Positions 35,373 through 44,769 are shown, counted from the stretch's first letter. The stretch is 64,000 nucleotides of DNA from an uncultured Clostridia bacterium (GCA_947166945.1 CAMVGH010000002.1:1-64000), one strand, 5' to 3'. Notes: a model not told the origin generated them from the sequence alone. Translations and numbers: made by a program.

Positions 35373-35624
35373 CACATACTTCTCGTAAGCGTCGATTATC
35401 TCGTGCTCTATCTCACCGCGCGCCTCGGGACTTATGGGGTGGATTATATCACGGAAAATGCCCGTCTCGTCGCGGCGGCTCGGCATTGCCACGAACACAC
35501 GTTCGTCACCCTGAACTATCTTTATATCGTGAACTGCTATGGCATTGTCAACTGTCATCGAGACCACTGCTTTCAGCCTTCCGTCCTGCATTATCTTCCG
35601 TATCCGTATATCGCTTATGTTCAT
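35346..35624 (-). CDS. spoVG: SpoVG family RNA-binding regulator
   Basis: The 92-residue protein has the complete SpoVG signature: MNISDIRIRKI, GRLKAVVSMTVDNAIAVHDI and FVAMPSRRDETGIFRDIIHP. SpoVG binds nucleic acid and affects cell division, sporulation and surface properties in Firmicutes. ATG follows AAAGGAG. The gene is convergent with the Nudix gene, overlapping its 3' end, and divergent from murC. Confidence 0.95.
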   Translation of the reverse strand: MNISDIRIRKIMQDGRLKAVVSMTVDNAIAVHDIKIVQGDERVFVAMPSRRDETGIFRDIIHPISPEARGEIEHEIIDAYEKYVSAQQTGSL

Positions 35625-35753
35625 ACCGTATTCTCCTTTCGCGGGTCGGTATTAGTATAAGCAGGCAGACTGAAAATATACGGCGGAAAGCATAATGATC
35701 CATGTACGGTGAATAATCTTTATAAATATATATCGCAAAGGACACTTTCATCA

Positions 35754-37133
35754 ATGGAAAATTTTCTCACAGGTAAAAAACATATTCATTTTATAGGCAT
35801 AGGCGGAAGCGGAATGTATCCCCTTGCCCAGATACTCCATAAGCAGGGGTATTACCTTACAGGATCGGACAACAATGAGACCGAGACTCTGAAGGCAGTG
35901 CGGAATATGGGGATTCCGGTATATCTCGGACAGAGAGCGGAAAATATCGAGGGAGCCGATCTTATAGTGCATACCGCGGCAATAATGGCAGACAATCCTG
36001 AACTTATCGCGGCAAAGGCAAGCGGCGTACCGGTGATCGAACGCTCGGTGCTGCTGGGACTTATAACAAGTATGTATGACAACGCGGTCTGTGTCTGCGG
36101 GACACACGGAAAGACCACTACCACCTCCATGCTCACACACATCTTCCTCGCGGACGGAAACGATCTGTCGGCGGTGATAGGCGGCAAGCTGAAAGCGATC
36201 GGCGGCAGCGGACTGTGCGGCACAAGCGATACAATGGTGTGCGAAGCCTGCGAATTTGTGGATACGTTCCTTAAACTGTACCCCGATACCGCAGTCGTGC
36301 TGAATATCGACTGCGATCACCTCGATTATTTCAAGACCATGGAGAATATGAAGCGGTCATTCACGAGGTTCTGCGAAATGACCACCAAGACCATAGTATA
36401 TAACGGTGACGATGCGAATACCGTGGAGGCAGTGAACGCTGCCGATGTGAAAGCAAGGCTTGTGACATTCGGCTGGGAGAGCAGTAATGATTACTACCCT
36501 GCCGGAATAAACAAGATCAGCGATTTCAACACGGAGTTTGATGTGTTCAGAAACGGCGAAAAACTGGGGACCGCGGCAATAAAGGTACCCGGAAGACACA
36601 ATGTACTGAACGCTGTGGCCGCTATAGCCGCAGCTGTCGAAAACGGCTGCGCGTTCTCCTCCGCCGTAAAGGGACTGGCTGAATTCCACGGCGCTGTAAG
36701 ACGTTTCGAGAAGCTTTCCGAGGTGAACGGGATAACTTTCGTGGACGATTACGCACATCACCCAACCGAAGTAAAGTCGCTGCTCGAAACAGCAAAAGGA
36801 ATGGACTTCAGGCGGGTGTGGGCGGTGCATCAGCCGTTCACCTACTCCCGTACCGCAACTCTGATAAACGAATTCGCAGACGCCCTGAAGATCGCCGACA
36901 AGGTAGTGCTTACCGAGATCATGGGAAGCCGTGAGAAGAATACCTATAACATCTACTCCGCCGACCTCGCTGCCAAAATAGACGGCGCGGTGTGGTTCCC
37001 CACGTTTGAGGAAGTAGCCGACTACGTGGTAAAGAATGCCGAGAGCGGCGATCTTGTCATCACATTCGGCTGCGGAGATGTATATAAGGTAGGATACCTG
37101 ATGATAGAAAAACTCGGCGGGAAACTGCTGTAA
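35754..37133 (+). CDS. murC: UDP-N-acetylmuramate-L-alanine ligase
   Basis: The 459-residue Mur ligase adds L-alanine to UDP-MurNAc. It has the N-terminal Rossmann motif HFIGIGGSGMYPLA, the ATP loop CGTHGKTTTTSML, the CEACEFVDTFL segment typical of MurC and the C-terminal DDYAHHPTEV. I choose ATG 35754, behind AAAGGACACTTTCATCA; an in-frame GTG 45 bases earlier lacks a ribosome site. Confidence 0.95.
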   Translation: MENFLTGKKHIHFIGIGGSGMYPLAQILHKQGYYLTGSDNNETETLKAVRNMGIPVYLGQRAENIEGADLIVHTAAIMADNPELIAAKASGVPVIERSVLLGLITSMYDNAVCVCGTHGKTTTTSMLTHIFLADGNDLSAVIGGKLKAIGGSGLCGTSDTMVCEACEFVDTFLKLYPDTAVVLNIDCDHLDYFKTMENMKRSFTRFCEMTTKTIVYNGDDANTVEAVNAADVKARLVTFGWESSNDYYPAGINKISDFNTEFDVFRNGEKLGTAAIKVPGRHNVLNAVAAIAAAVENGCAFSSAVKGLAEFHGAVRRFEKLSEVNGITFVDDYAHHPTEVKSLLETAKGMDFRRVWAVHQPFTYSRTATLINEFADALKIADKVVLTEIMGSREKNTYNIYSADLAAKIDGAVWFPTFEEVADYVVKNAESGDLVITFGCGDVYKVGYLMIEKLGGKLL

Positions 37134-37161
37134 TATCACTTAACGAAAGGAAGTAACAACA

Positions 37162-37659
37162 ATGTCTGAGATCAGAATAATAACATTTGAAGAACTGCCG
37201 AAAAACCTGGAAGAATTACGGGCTATGCCACAGATGTCACAGAAGGATCCGTTTGAAGTAGCGGCGCTGGTAGCAGCCGTATTATGCAGATATGAGGAGA
37301 GCGCACAGGATACGATAGATATGCTGAATGTACTTCGCGGGTCGAGACACATGTCTCCCTATGACCTCCAGTTCCTGCGTGACAGACTTACGGGCAAGGG
37401 TTATATCCCGCGTTCGTATTTTGCCGGTGCGACACCCGACAACAACTATACTCCAACTGTTCCCTACACTATCGAAGTATCGGATAACCTTTATTCATAT
37501 ACGGATTCCCTTGAGGGATATGTAAAGCTCGACCTTCGTTCGAGCGGCGCGGACAATCCACGCCAGGTACAGCTGCGTTCAAAGGGCGAACAGTGGTTCC
37601 TGTGGGAGAACTTTCTCATGGCGGATATACGCGCTCCGAAGTCTGACAGTGAATGGTAA
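37162..37659 (+). CDS. DUF6935-type protein of unknown function
   Basis: The 165-residue cytoplasmic protein resembles the DUF6935 family found in clostridia: QKDPFEVAALVAAVLCRY, then GYIPRSYFAGATPDNNYTP and LRSKGEQWFLWENFLMADIR. No catalytic motif is evident. GAAAGGAAG precedes its ATG. It lies six bases before holA, suggesting cotranscription rather than functional linkage. Confidence 0.65.
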   Translation: MSEIRIITFEELPKNLEELRAMPQMSQKDPFEVAALVAAVLCRYEESAQDTIDMLNVLRGSRHMSPYDLQFLRDRLTGKGYIPRSYFAGATPDNNYTPTVPYTIEVSDNLYSYTDSLEGYVKLDLRSSGADNPRQVQLRSKGEQWFLWENFLMADIRAPKSDSEW

Positions 37660-37665
37660 GTCATA

Positions 37666-38721
37666 ATGAAGATCAGACAGGACGCCCTCTCAAAGGACAT
37701 CAAAGCCGGAAAGACAGGTAATCTGTACTTCATTTACGGCAAAGAACCGATGCTCATTTCGGGTTACGCGGACAGACTTGTGGAAAAGACGGTAGGTGCC
37801 GACGCGGACGATTTCAATTTGCAGAGGCTCGGTGATCTGCCGGACCCGGATATACTTACGGACTATGTTGAGGCGCTGCCTGTATTTGCCGACCTGAAAG
37901 CGGTGCTGGTAAAGGATTTCGACCCGGAAAAAGCTGATGCGGAGCTGTCGAAGCGGTATCTCGGTATCGTTTCGGATGTGCCGGAGACTACCGTGCTTAT
38001 CTTTTACAGCCCTTCCCTCGATATTGAGGAAAAGGGCATGAAAGCCAAGACAAAGAAGTTCATCGAAACTGTTGACAAGCATGGGATCGTCTGCGCGGTG
38101 GAACAGCTGAAACCGCCGCAGATCGCAAAACTCTGCGTTGATAAGGCAGCGAAAGAGGGAATAGTGATATCCCCCGACGACGCACTGTTTCTCGCGGAGC
38201 GTACCGGAGGGCAGATGATACCCGCGAGCGACGAGATGTCCAAGCTGATGAGCTATGTCGGAAAAGGCGGGAAGATCACGCGCGGCGAGATAGAGATGCT
38301 TGTGCCGAAACAGCTCTCGGCAGGCGTGTTCGAGCTTGCGGACGCCATAAACTCCGGACGCAGAGCCGACGCGTTCCGCATCATAGACGAGCTTTTCTTA
38401 CAGCAGCTTGAAGCGATAAGCATAATGGGCGCCCTGTCGGGGACATTCCTCGATATGTACTGTGCAAAGCTCGCGAAAAATGACGGTATAAGCGCACAGA
38501 AAGCCGCCCCGATGTTCGGGTGCTTCGGCGGAAAGGCATGGGTATTCTCAAACAAGATATACCCCGCGGCGGCAAACCTGCCGGTCGGATATCTCCGGCA
38601 GACGGTAGCGGCATTGTCGGAAGCCGATATAACGCTCAAATCCCGCCCGGTCGATCAGCAGACCGTCATAGAAGAGACTGTTGTAAAGCTGTTCGCTCTG
38701 AGAGACAGGAGAAATGTATGA
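37666..38721 (+). CDS. holA: DNA polymerase III delta subunit
   Basis: The 351-residue clamp-loader subunit has the family start, NLYFIYGKEPMLI, the central VPETTVLIFYSP strand and the C-terminal alpha-helical collar with QTVAALSEADITLKS. It opens the sliding clamp during replication. Its stop overlaps the next start (ATGA), so it is coupled to the RNase M5-like gene. Confidence 0.9.
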   Translation: MKIRQDALSKDIKAGKTGNLYFIYGKEPMLISGYADRLVEKTVGADADDFNLQRLGDLPDPDILTDYVEALPVFADLKAVLVKDFDPEKADAELSKRYLGIVSDVPETTVLIFYSPSLDIEEKGMKAKTKKFIETVDKHGIVCAVEQLKPPQIAKLCVDKAAKEGIVISPDDALFLAERTGGQMIPASDEMSKLMSYVGKGGKITRGEIEMLVPKQLSAGVFELADAINSGRRADAFRIIDELFLQQLEAISIMGALSGTFLDMYCAKLAKNDGISAQKAAPMFGCFGGKAWVFSNKIYPAAANLPVGYLRQTVAALSEADITLKSRPVDQQTVIEETVVKLFALRDRRNV

Positions 38722-39335
38722 GCGGCGGAGAAAAGATAAAAATCGGTATGCCGGTGATCGTCGAGGGAAAATATGACAAGATAAAACTTGACAGCATAAT
38801 TGACGGCATTATTATCACGACCGACGGTTTCGCGATCTACGGAAACAAACAGAAAATGGCACTTATCCGCAGATACGCGAATACCACCGGTATTATTATT
38901 TTAACGGACAGCGACGGCGCGGGATTTCAGCTCCGGAATATGCTTAAAAGCAGACTCGGAGAAAAAGCCCGTATCGTGAATGTGTTCATACCCGATGTGG
39001 AGGGCAAGGAGCGCCGCAAGGACAAACCTTCAAAAGAAGGCAAGCTCGGAGTTGAGGGAATAGACAAGGATATACTGCTGAAAGCGTTCACCGATGCGGG
39101 TGTTGTCGGAAACGGTTTTTCCCGGCAGAAATGGATAGACAAACAGCGTCTCGCGGAGGACGGGCTGTCCGGCGGGGAAAACAGTTCACTGCTGCGGAAA
39201 AGGCTGTGTAAAAAGCTGAAACTGCCGGAGCGTATATCGGCAAAAGGGCTGATCGAAGCGCTGAACACTCTTTACACCGAAGAAGAATATTCCGCGGCAC
39301 TCAAAGCCGCGGCGGAAGGAGATACAGATGGTTGA
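38718..39335 (+). CDS. rnmV: RNase M5-like toprim protein
   Basis: The 205-residue protein has a toprim domain with the catalytic Glu (VIVEGKYDK) and the metal-binding DxD (ILTDSDGAGFQ), then the DUF4093 region (LGVEGIDKDILLKAF) that characterises RNase M5, the enzyme maturing 5S rRNA. It starts at ATG 38718, overlapping the holA stop. The end overlaps the following gene by 8 bases. Confidence 0.87.
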   Translation: MSGGEKIKIGMPVIVEGKYDKIKLDSIIDGIIITTDGFAIYGNKQKMALIRRYANTTGIIILTDSDGAGFQLRNMLKSRLGEKARIVNVFIPDVEGKERRKDKPSKEGKLGVEGIDKDILLKAFTDAGVVGNGFSRQKWIDKQRLAEDGLSGGENSSLLRKRLCKKLKLPERISAKGLIEALNTLYTEEEYSAALKAAAEGDTDG

Positions 39336-40332
39336 GTCGAAAGCATGGAACTGGGAAAAAATGCAGCGGGAATCATGGATGAAACCCTCGGAAGAAAGCT
39401 TCTACTATGCCGAGAAATGGCGTGCGGAAGGCAGGAAAAGAATGCTCGACCTCGGCTGCGGTCTTGGAAGACATTCGATACTGTTTGATTCAAAGGGTTT
39501 TACAGTTACCGCGATAGACCTTTCCGAATACGGTGTGAACCACCTGCGTGAATGGCAGAAAAAAAACGGCACGGATTTCCGCACCGTAGTGGGAGATATG
39601 ACTGAACTGCCGTTCGCCGACAATGCCTTTGACTGCATTTATTCTTATCATGTGCTTTCCCACACGGACAGCGAGGGAATAAAGCGGATAATCAGTGAAA
39701 TACACCGTGTACTGCGCCCCGGCGGAGAGATATATTTCGATCTCTGTTCAAAGAACGCGTGGCATTTCAGACAGTGCATAGGGGACCGGCTCGACGAGAA
39801 CACCATACGTTTTGTGGGCGGTCCGGAAGACGGGATACCGCATTTCTTCGCCGACGAAGAGATCATGCGCTCGCTGCTCAAAGATTTCAGGCTGAATGTT
39901 CTGCGGCACGTTGACACCCTTGCGACCCCTCTGTACAACGCGACCGGCTCACACTGGTTCGCGGAGGCGGACGCTGAAAAGGAAGACGTGAAGCCCGATT
40001 ATTCCGATATTATCGGCATGACGGTGAGCGGGACCATTGACCGCCCTCTCGGAAGCACTCACCCGCGCATACCCGGTCTTACCTACACGGTGAATTACGG
40101 ATACGTTGACGGAGTCTTTGCGAAAGACGGCTCTGAACAGGATATCTACCTGCTGGGGGAGGATAAACCTGTAGGTACATTCACCGGCAGAGTCATCGCT
40201 GTATGGCATCGCTTCAACGACGTTGAAGATAAATGGATCGTCTCAGCCGACGGGAGAGACTTCTCCGACGAGGAGATCACGGACAGTATAGCATTTCAGG
40301 AAAAGTTCTTCGACGGGGAGCTTTTCAGATGA
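39328..40332 (+). CDS. SAM methyltransferase fused to a C-terminal inorganic-pyrophosphatase-like domain
   Basis: Residues 1-220 are a class I methyltransferase: MLDLGCGLGRHSIL (SAM loop), AIDLSEYG and IHRVLRPGGEIYFDLCS. From about residue 226 comes a second domain (IGMTVSGTIDRPLGSTHP, YTVNYGYVDGVF, VIAVWHRFNDVEDKW), which matches the small clostridial proteins annotated as inorganic pyrophosphatase-like. The frame is continuous and the joint has no internal ribosome site. It overlaps rnmV by 8 bases and asparaginase by 4 (ATGA). The methyl acceptor is unknown, and pyrophosphatase activity is unproven for this subfamily. Confidence 0.8.
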   Translation: MVESKAWNWEKMQRESWMKPSEESFYYAEKWRAEGRKRMLDLGCGLGRHSILFDSKGFTVTAIDLSEYGVNHLREWQKKNGTDFRTVVGDMTELPFADNAFDCIYSYHVLSHTDSEGIKRIISEIHRVLRPGGEIYFDLCSKNAWHFRQCIGDRLDENTIRFVGGPEDGIPHFFADEEIMRSLLKDFRLNVLRHVDTLATPLYNATGSHWFAEADAEKEDVKPDYSDIIGMTVSGTIDRPLGSTHPRIPGLTYTVNYGYVDGVFAKDGSEQDIYLLGEDKPVGTFTGRVIAVWHRFNDVEDKWIVSADGRDFSDEEITDSIAFQEKFFDGELFR

Positions 40333-41180
40333 AAAAGATACTTCTGATAACCACCGGCGGAACGATAGCAAGCGGAAACTCAAACGGAGGCGGACTTGCT
40401 CCGGAAAAACACGGTGCCGAAATGCTCACGGGAACGGAGAGCATAAACACCGATGTTCTTGACCTTTTTGCCATCGACAGCACCGACATTACGCCGGCAC
40501 ACTGGAGACTGCTGTACAGCACGGTCACAGAAAATCTACCGCTGTACGACGGGATAGTTATTCTACACGGCACGGACACAATGGCATACACCGGCGCGGT
40601 CCTCGCGTTTACCGTAAATACAGACAAACCTGTTATACTGACAGGTTCCATGCTGCCTTTCGGAGCAGAGGACAGTGATGCGCGGGATAATATAATGCTT
40701 GCGCTGCAAACGGCGTCACGCGGCACATACCGCGGCGTATTCCTTGCCTTTGCGGGACGCATCATAGGCGGCGCGGACATAGTAAAAGTGAACAGCACCG
40801 AAAAAGATGCTTTCCGCAGCTACGCCGGATTTGAACCGGCACGGACATACAAGTTTCCGGAACACAGCGGGATCTTCCCTGCGGTTGTGAAGCTGACACC
40901 ATTCTCCGACGGCGCGGATATAAAAAGACTTGCCGGAAACAAGTCAGGAATAGTGATCGAAACATACGGCGCGGGAGGTTTACCCGCCGGCGAAATAACG
41001 CTTGCGGCTGGGGAACTTGCAAAAACGATCCCTGTGGTCATCACGACCCCTTGTCTCGGCGGTTCCGATCTCGGAAGGTACGAAGTCGGCAGACGCGCAC
41101 TTGACGCAGGAGCCTCAGATGCGGGCAAACGCTCGGCGGAATGTGCTGCGGTTGAGATGTGGCTGAAACAAAATCAATAA
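40329..41180 (+). CDS. L-asparaginase, type I/II family
   Basis: The 283-residue enzyme has the catalytic threonine motif ITTGGTIAS near its N-terminus and the second motif VILHGTDTMAYTG, which carries the Thr-Asp pair. It hydrolyses asparagine to aspartate and ammonia. There is no signal peptide, so it acts in the cytoplasm. It is somewhat shorter than the usual 320-340 residues because of a short C-terminal domain. GGGGAG lies eight bases before its ATG, and its start overlaps the upstream stop. Confidence 0.88.
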   Translation: MKKILLITTGGTIASGNSNGGGLAPEKHGAEMLTGTESINTDVLDLFAIDSTDITPAHWRLLYSTVTENLPLYDGIVILHGTDTMAYTGAVLAFTVNTDKPVILTGSMLPFGAEDSDARDNIMLALQTASRGTYRGVFLAFAGRIIGGADIVKVNSTEKDAFRSYAGFEPARTYKFPEHSGIFPAVVKLTPFSDGADIKRLAGNKSGIVIETYGAGGLPAGEITLAAGELAKTIPVVITTPCLGGSDLGRYEVGRRALDAGASDAGKRSAECAAVEMWLKQNQ

Positions 41181-41214
41181 AGTTATGCAATTTTGACAGT
41201 TTGTACTTGCAGAA

Positions 41215-41255
41215 ACGGGAAAAAGGCTTTAAAATGCCGATTTTCCCGTTATTTT
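41215..41255 (+). terminator. Intrinsic terminator of the asparaginase operon
   Basis: AACGGGAAAA and TTTTCCCGTT form a perfect 10-bp outer stem enclosing GGC/GCC, followed by ATTTTG. Confidence 0.85.
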
Positions 41256-41256
41256 G

Positions 41257-41285
41257 TTGACAAAAGCATTTTACGGTAATATAAT
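41257..41285 (+). promoter_or_regulatory. Consensus promoter of the Re-citrate-synthase-like gene
   Basis: TTGACA (41257-41262), 17 bp, TATAAT (41280-41285), directly after the preceding terminator. Confidence 0.85.
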
Positions 41286-41317
41286 AAAGCTATCACACAT
41301 AGAAACGGAGAAGAATC

Positions 41318-42706
41318 ATGTCCGATATTAAACTCAGCAACAAGAGCAATCTGCTCGAACGCGATCCCTATATGTATGAGCTCCAGAACGTGGAGGAACC
41401 GGAGCTTTTCAGGGAGTTGTTCCCATATACGGAAGTACCGAAAATAGCATACAACTACCGGCGCGTACCTATGAATATGCCCGAAAATATCTACATAACC
41501 GACACATCATTCCGCGACGGTCAGCAGTCCCGTGCGCCCTATACCACAGAGCAGATGGTGCATATCTATAAACTGCTCCATAAGCTCGGCGGCAAGAACG
41601 GCATAATCCGCCAGACCGAGTTCTTCGTATATTCGGAAAAGGACAGAAAAGCCCTTGAACAGTGCATGGAGCTGGGATATGAATTTCCGGAGATCACAAC
41701 ATGGATTCGCGCAACAAAGTCGGATTTCGCTCTTGTACGTGATATCGGCATCAAGGAAACGGGTATCCTTGTAAGCTGCTCTGATTATCATATTTTCAAC
41801 AAAATGGGGCTTACCCGTAAACAGGCACTCGACAAATACATCGGCATAGTTTCCGATGCCATAGAAGCAGGACTCAGACCCCGCTGCCACTTTGAGGATA
41901 TAACAAGAGCCGATTTCTACGGTTTTGTAGTCCCCTTTGCCATGGAACTGATGAATCTGTCAAGACAAAGCGGAGTTCCCATAAAGATCAGGGCTTGTGA
42001 CACTATGGGATACGGCGTACCCTACCCCGGAGTTGCACTGCCGAGAAGCGTATCCGGTATTATCTACGGCTTGCAGCACTACGCAGATGTTCCCTGCGAG
42101 ATGCTGGAATGGCACGGACATAACGATTTCTACAAGGGCGTGGTGAATGCTTCCACTGCATGGCTGTACGGCGCACAGGCAGTGAACTGCTCACTGCTCG
42201 GCATTGGTGAGAGAACGGGCAATGTACCGCTGGAAGCAATGGTGTTCGAATACGCACAGCTCCGCGGTGACTTCGGAGGTATGGAACCGCAGGTCATCAC
42301 AGAGATCGCTGACTATATAGTCAAGGAGACAAATTACGATCTGCCGCCCATGACACCGTTTGTAGGCAGGAGCTTCAACCTTACACGTGCCGGCATACAT
42401 GCGGACGGTCTCCTTAAAGATCCCGAGATATACAATATCTTTGATACAGAGAAGATACTGAACAGACCTCCGCTCGTCGCGGTAAGCAACGTCTCCGGTC
42501 TTGCCGGTATTGCGTGCTGGATAAACAATTATTACCGTCTCTCCCCCGAACAGGCTGTAAGCAAGAAAGAACCCTTTATCGAAGAGATCAAGAAATGGAT
42601 CGACGCAGAGTACGACGCGGGGCGTGTAACCGTCATCAGTGACGATGAGATGCTCGAACAGCTCAGGATCCACGGTTCGGAGTTCCTGAAGAGGATCGGA
42701 AAATGA
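41318..42706 (+). CDS. (Re)-citrate synthase-like / isopropylmalate synthase family enzyme
   Basis: The 462-residue protein belongs to the HMGL-like (isopropylmalate/homocitrate synthase) barrel family: YITDTSFRDGQQSRAPY with the metal-binding Asp, and the metal-binding HGHND in LEWHGHNDFYKGVV. The blocks GGKNGIIRQTEFFVYS and LLGIGERTGNVPLEA resemble the Re-citrate synthase of Clostridium kluyveri rather than LeuA: it lacks LeuA's regulatory C-domain. Such enzymes make citrate for glutamate synthesis in strict anaerobes. Homologues are sometimes misannotated as histone-lysine methyltransferase. The gene is monocistronic with a strong promoter. Confidence 0.75.
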   Translation: MSDIKLSNKSNLLERDPYMYELQNVEEPELFRELFPYTEVPKIAYNYRRVPMNMPENIYITDTSFRDGQQSRAPYTTEQMVHIYKLLHKLGGKNGIIRQTEFFVYSEKDRKALEQCMELGYEFPEITTWIRATKSDFALVRDIGIKETGILVSCSDYHIFNKMGLTRKQALDKYIGIVSDAIEAGLRPRCHFEDITRADFYGFVVPFAMELMNLSRQSGVPIKIRACDTMGYGVPYPGVALPRSVSGIIYGLQHYADVPCEMLEWHGHNDFYKGVVNASTAWLYGAQAVNCSLLGIGERTGNVPLEAMVFEYAQLRGDFGGMEPQVITEIADYIVKETNYDLPPMTPFVGRSFNLTRAGIHADGLLKDPEIYNIFDTEKILNRPPLVAVSNVSGLAGIACWINNYYRLSPEQAVSKKEPFIEEIKKWIDAEYDAGRVTVISDDEMLEQLRIHGSEFLKRIGK

Positions 42707-42738
42707 CCGGGATCAGTAACATTGAATTTTAAAAGAAA

Positions 42739-42777
42739 AAGACCGTAGGATCCGTTGATCCCACGGTCTTGATTTTT
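42739..42777 (+). terminator. Terminator of the Re-citrate-synthase-like gene
   Basis: AAGACCGTAGGATC-CGTT-GATCCCACGGTCTT, a 14-bp stem with one mismatch, followed by GATTTTT. Confidence 0.85.
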
Positions 42778-42782
42778 CTGAT

Positions 42783-42815
42783 AAAAAACCGACATTCATA
42801 AGAATGCCGGTTTTT
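42783..42815 (-). terminator. Terminator of the sugar ABC transporter operon
   Basis: On the minus strand AAAACCGGCATTC and GAATGTCGGTTTT pair around a short loop and are followed by TTTTTTAT. It stands back to back with the plus-strand terminator. Confidence 0.8.
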
Positions 42816-42819
42816 GTTA

Positions 42820-43701
42820 TTAACCCTTAACGGAGCCTAATGTTACGCCGCCGATGATGAACTTAGAGAGGAAGAGGTAAACGATAACGACCGGCACGAT
42901 AGCCAGAAGGATTATCATGTAAACCTCACCCATATCGCCCGCCTGCGAATTGATACGCGAACGAACGATGGAGAGCATGATCGGGAGTGTGTAGAGTTCC
43001 TTCTTGTCGAGAATGAGGGCAGGAGTAAAGAAGTTATTCCACGATGCAACGAATGCGAAGATCATCTGTACCGCAAGCGCAGGCTTGAGGATAGGCATAC
43101 AGATGAAGTTGTAGGTCCTGAACTCATTGGAACCGTCAACACGAGCCGCTTCAACGATCTCCAGAGGAAGTGTACTGTCGATGTACTGCTTCATGTAGAA
43201 GTAAGTCGAGGGGGCTGCGATAGCCGGTATAATGAGAGGCCAGTATGTGTTTGTAAGACCGAGGCTGTTTACGAGCTGTACGAAACCAAGTGCGGAAACC
43301 TGTGTCGGGATCATCATGATGAGAATGATGAACTTGTGAGCAAGTGTTCTGCCTTTGAAGTCATATACGCAGACGCCGTACGCGGTCATGGCGGAGAAGT
43401 ACGAGGTAAGTATGCACGTGAATGCTGCAACGATAAAGCTGTTCAGCATACCCTGCGGGAGGAAGAAGATGCTCGTGTCATTCCATGCGGTAACGAGGTT
43501 ATCAATGAAATGCTCTCTCGGGAGCAGTGTGAAACCGGCCTGCAGCTGTGCGTTGCTTCTTGATGCGTTGATTATCAGCAGGTAGAAAGAGAACAAGCTG
43601 AGAATTGTTACGAATACAAGAAATATGTAAGAAACGATCCTTGAGATAAGAAGTGTCGTACGATTTCCCTTATCCACGAAATCCATATTTTCTCTTGCCA
43701 T
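42820..43701 (-). CDS. Carbohydrate ABC transporter permease, MalG type
   Basis: The 293-residue permease has six predicted helices and the CUT1 EAA loop EIVEAARVDGSNEFRTYNFI, which contacts the ATPase. C-terminal FIIGGVTLGSVKG is typical of MalG-type subunits. It overlaps the MalF-type gene by one base (TAATG). No ATPase gene is encoded here; CUT1 systems often share a distant MsmK-type ATPase. Confidence 0.93.
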   Translation of the reverse strand: MARENMDFVDKGNRTTLLISRIVSYIFLVFVTILSLFSFYLLIINASRSNAQLQAGFTLLPREHFIDNLVTAWNDTSIFFLPQGMLNSFIVAAFTCILTSYFSAMTAYGVCVYDFKGRTLAHKFIILIMMIPTQVSALGFVQLVNSLGLTNTYWPLIIPAIAAPSTYFYMKQYIDSTLPLEIVEAARVDGSNEFRTYNFICMPILKPALAVQMIFAFVASWNNFFTPALILDKKELYTLPIMLSIVRSRINSQAGDMGEVYMIILLAIVPVVIVYLFLSKFIIGGVTLGSVKG

Positions 43702-44651
43702 TACTTCTTCTTACCCTCCTTTTTCGGTTCTGTCGATCTGAATACGATGAAGCTCAGTATGCCTGTGATCACGAAGAGCACGAAGGATACAGCACCCGCC
43801 ATACCGTAGTTCTTACTTGTTCCGATATAGCTGTTGAGCGCCATGACGAGCGTTTTCGTCGTATTATTCGGGTTTCCCTTACCGGATGTAATGATCTGAG
43901 GAACATCGAACATCTGGAGACCGCCTATGAGGGCAGTGATGACAACATAGATTATGATAGGCATGAGCAGCGGTATTGTGATCCTGAAGAATACCTGAGT
44001 TGAAGTCGCGCCGTCTATGGAAGCAGCTTCAAAGAGGCTCTGATCTATACCCATGATACCTGCCATAAGGAGGATAGTGGTATTACCGAACCACATGAGG
44101 AAGTTGATGAATGCAATTATAGCCTTCGCAGACCATTCCTTGTCAAAGAACAGGAATGTTTCGCCGCCGTTGGCAGTGATTATCTGATTGATAGGACCAA
44201 CAGAGGAGAAGATCTGGAAGAACAGCATTGCGAATGCCGAAGCCATTATCAGGTTAGGCATATAGATTACTGTCTTGAAGAATGTCTGACCCTTTATCTT
44301 CATTCTCTCGCTCGTGAAGATTACAGCAAGCAGGAGAGCGAAAACGATCTGCGGAACAGCACCCATGATCCACATTACCATGGTATTTGCAGTGTAATTG
44401 AGGATCTCGAGACGTCCGTCGGAACGGGGAGTAAAGAGCTTGACAAAGTTATCGATACCTACAAAATTAGGTCCGATATGATTCAGACCATCCATGTAGT
44501 TTTCAAACAAACTGTTATAGAATGTAGAAAGCAGCGGTATGAGCGAACAAGTGATATAAATAATGAAAAACGGCGCGATAAAAAGATAGCCCCATTTTGC
44601 ATAGCTTATAGACTTGTGCTTCACCGGTGCAGTGGTGGTAGTAGAACTCAT
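43701..44651 (-). CDS. Carbohydrate ABC transporter permease, MalF type
   Basis: The 316-residue permease has about six helices and the coupling loop SLFEAASIDGATSTQVFFRI (EAA motif). The N-terminus is longer than in MalG types and begins with a Thr-rich cytoplasmic segment. It partners the MalG-type permease and receives substrate from the binding protein encoded upstream. Confidence 0.93.
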   Translation of the reverse strand: MSSTTTTAPVKHKSISYAKWGYLFIAPFFIIYITCSLIPLLSTFYNSLFENYMDGLNHIGPNFVGIDNFVKLFTPRSDGRLEILNYTANTMVMWIMGAVPQIVFALLLAVIFTSERMKIKGQTFFKTVIYMPNLIMASAFAMLFFQIFSSVGPINQIITANGGETFLFFDKEWSAKAIIAFINFLMWFGNTTILLMAGIMGIDQSLFEAASIDGATSTQVFFRITIPLLMPIIIYVVITALIGGLQMFDVPQIITSGKGNPNNTTKTLVMALNSYIGTSKNYGMAGAVSFVLFVITGILSFIVFRSTEPKKEGKKK

Positions 44652-44704
44652 AAAGCCGTTATCCTCTCATAATTTTGAATTAGTTTTCTCTGATAATTAT
44701 TGAA

Positions 44705-44733
44705 GAGGCGGGGCAAGAAACTTGCCTCGCCTC
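44705..44733 (-). other. Intercistronic hairpin between binding-protein and permease genes
   Basis: GAGGCGAGGCAAG-N3-CTTGCCCCGCCTC (minus strand) forms a 13-bp stem with one mismatch 37 nt after the binding-protein stop. No strong T-run follows. Such stems usually protect the upstream message, giving more binding protein than permease. Confidence 0.6.
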
Positions 44734-44769
44734 CCAATCAGCAATTATTTATTTTTTCTGTAAGATAAC

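Noticed and set aside
41318..42706. 2-isopropylmalate synthase (LeuA)
   Set aside because: The C-terminal leucine-regulatory domain is missing, and the GGKNGIIRQTEFF block fits Re-citrate synthases better; the substrate remains unproven.
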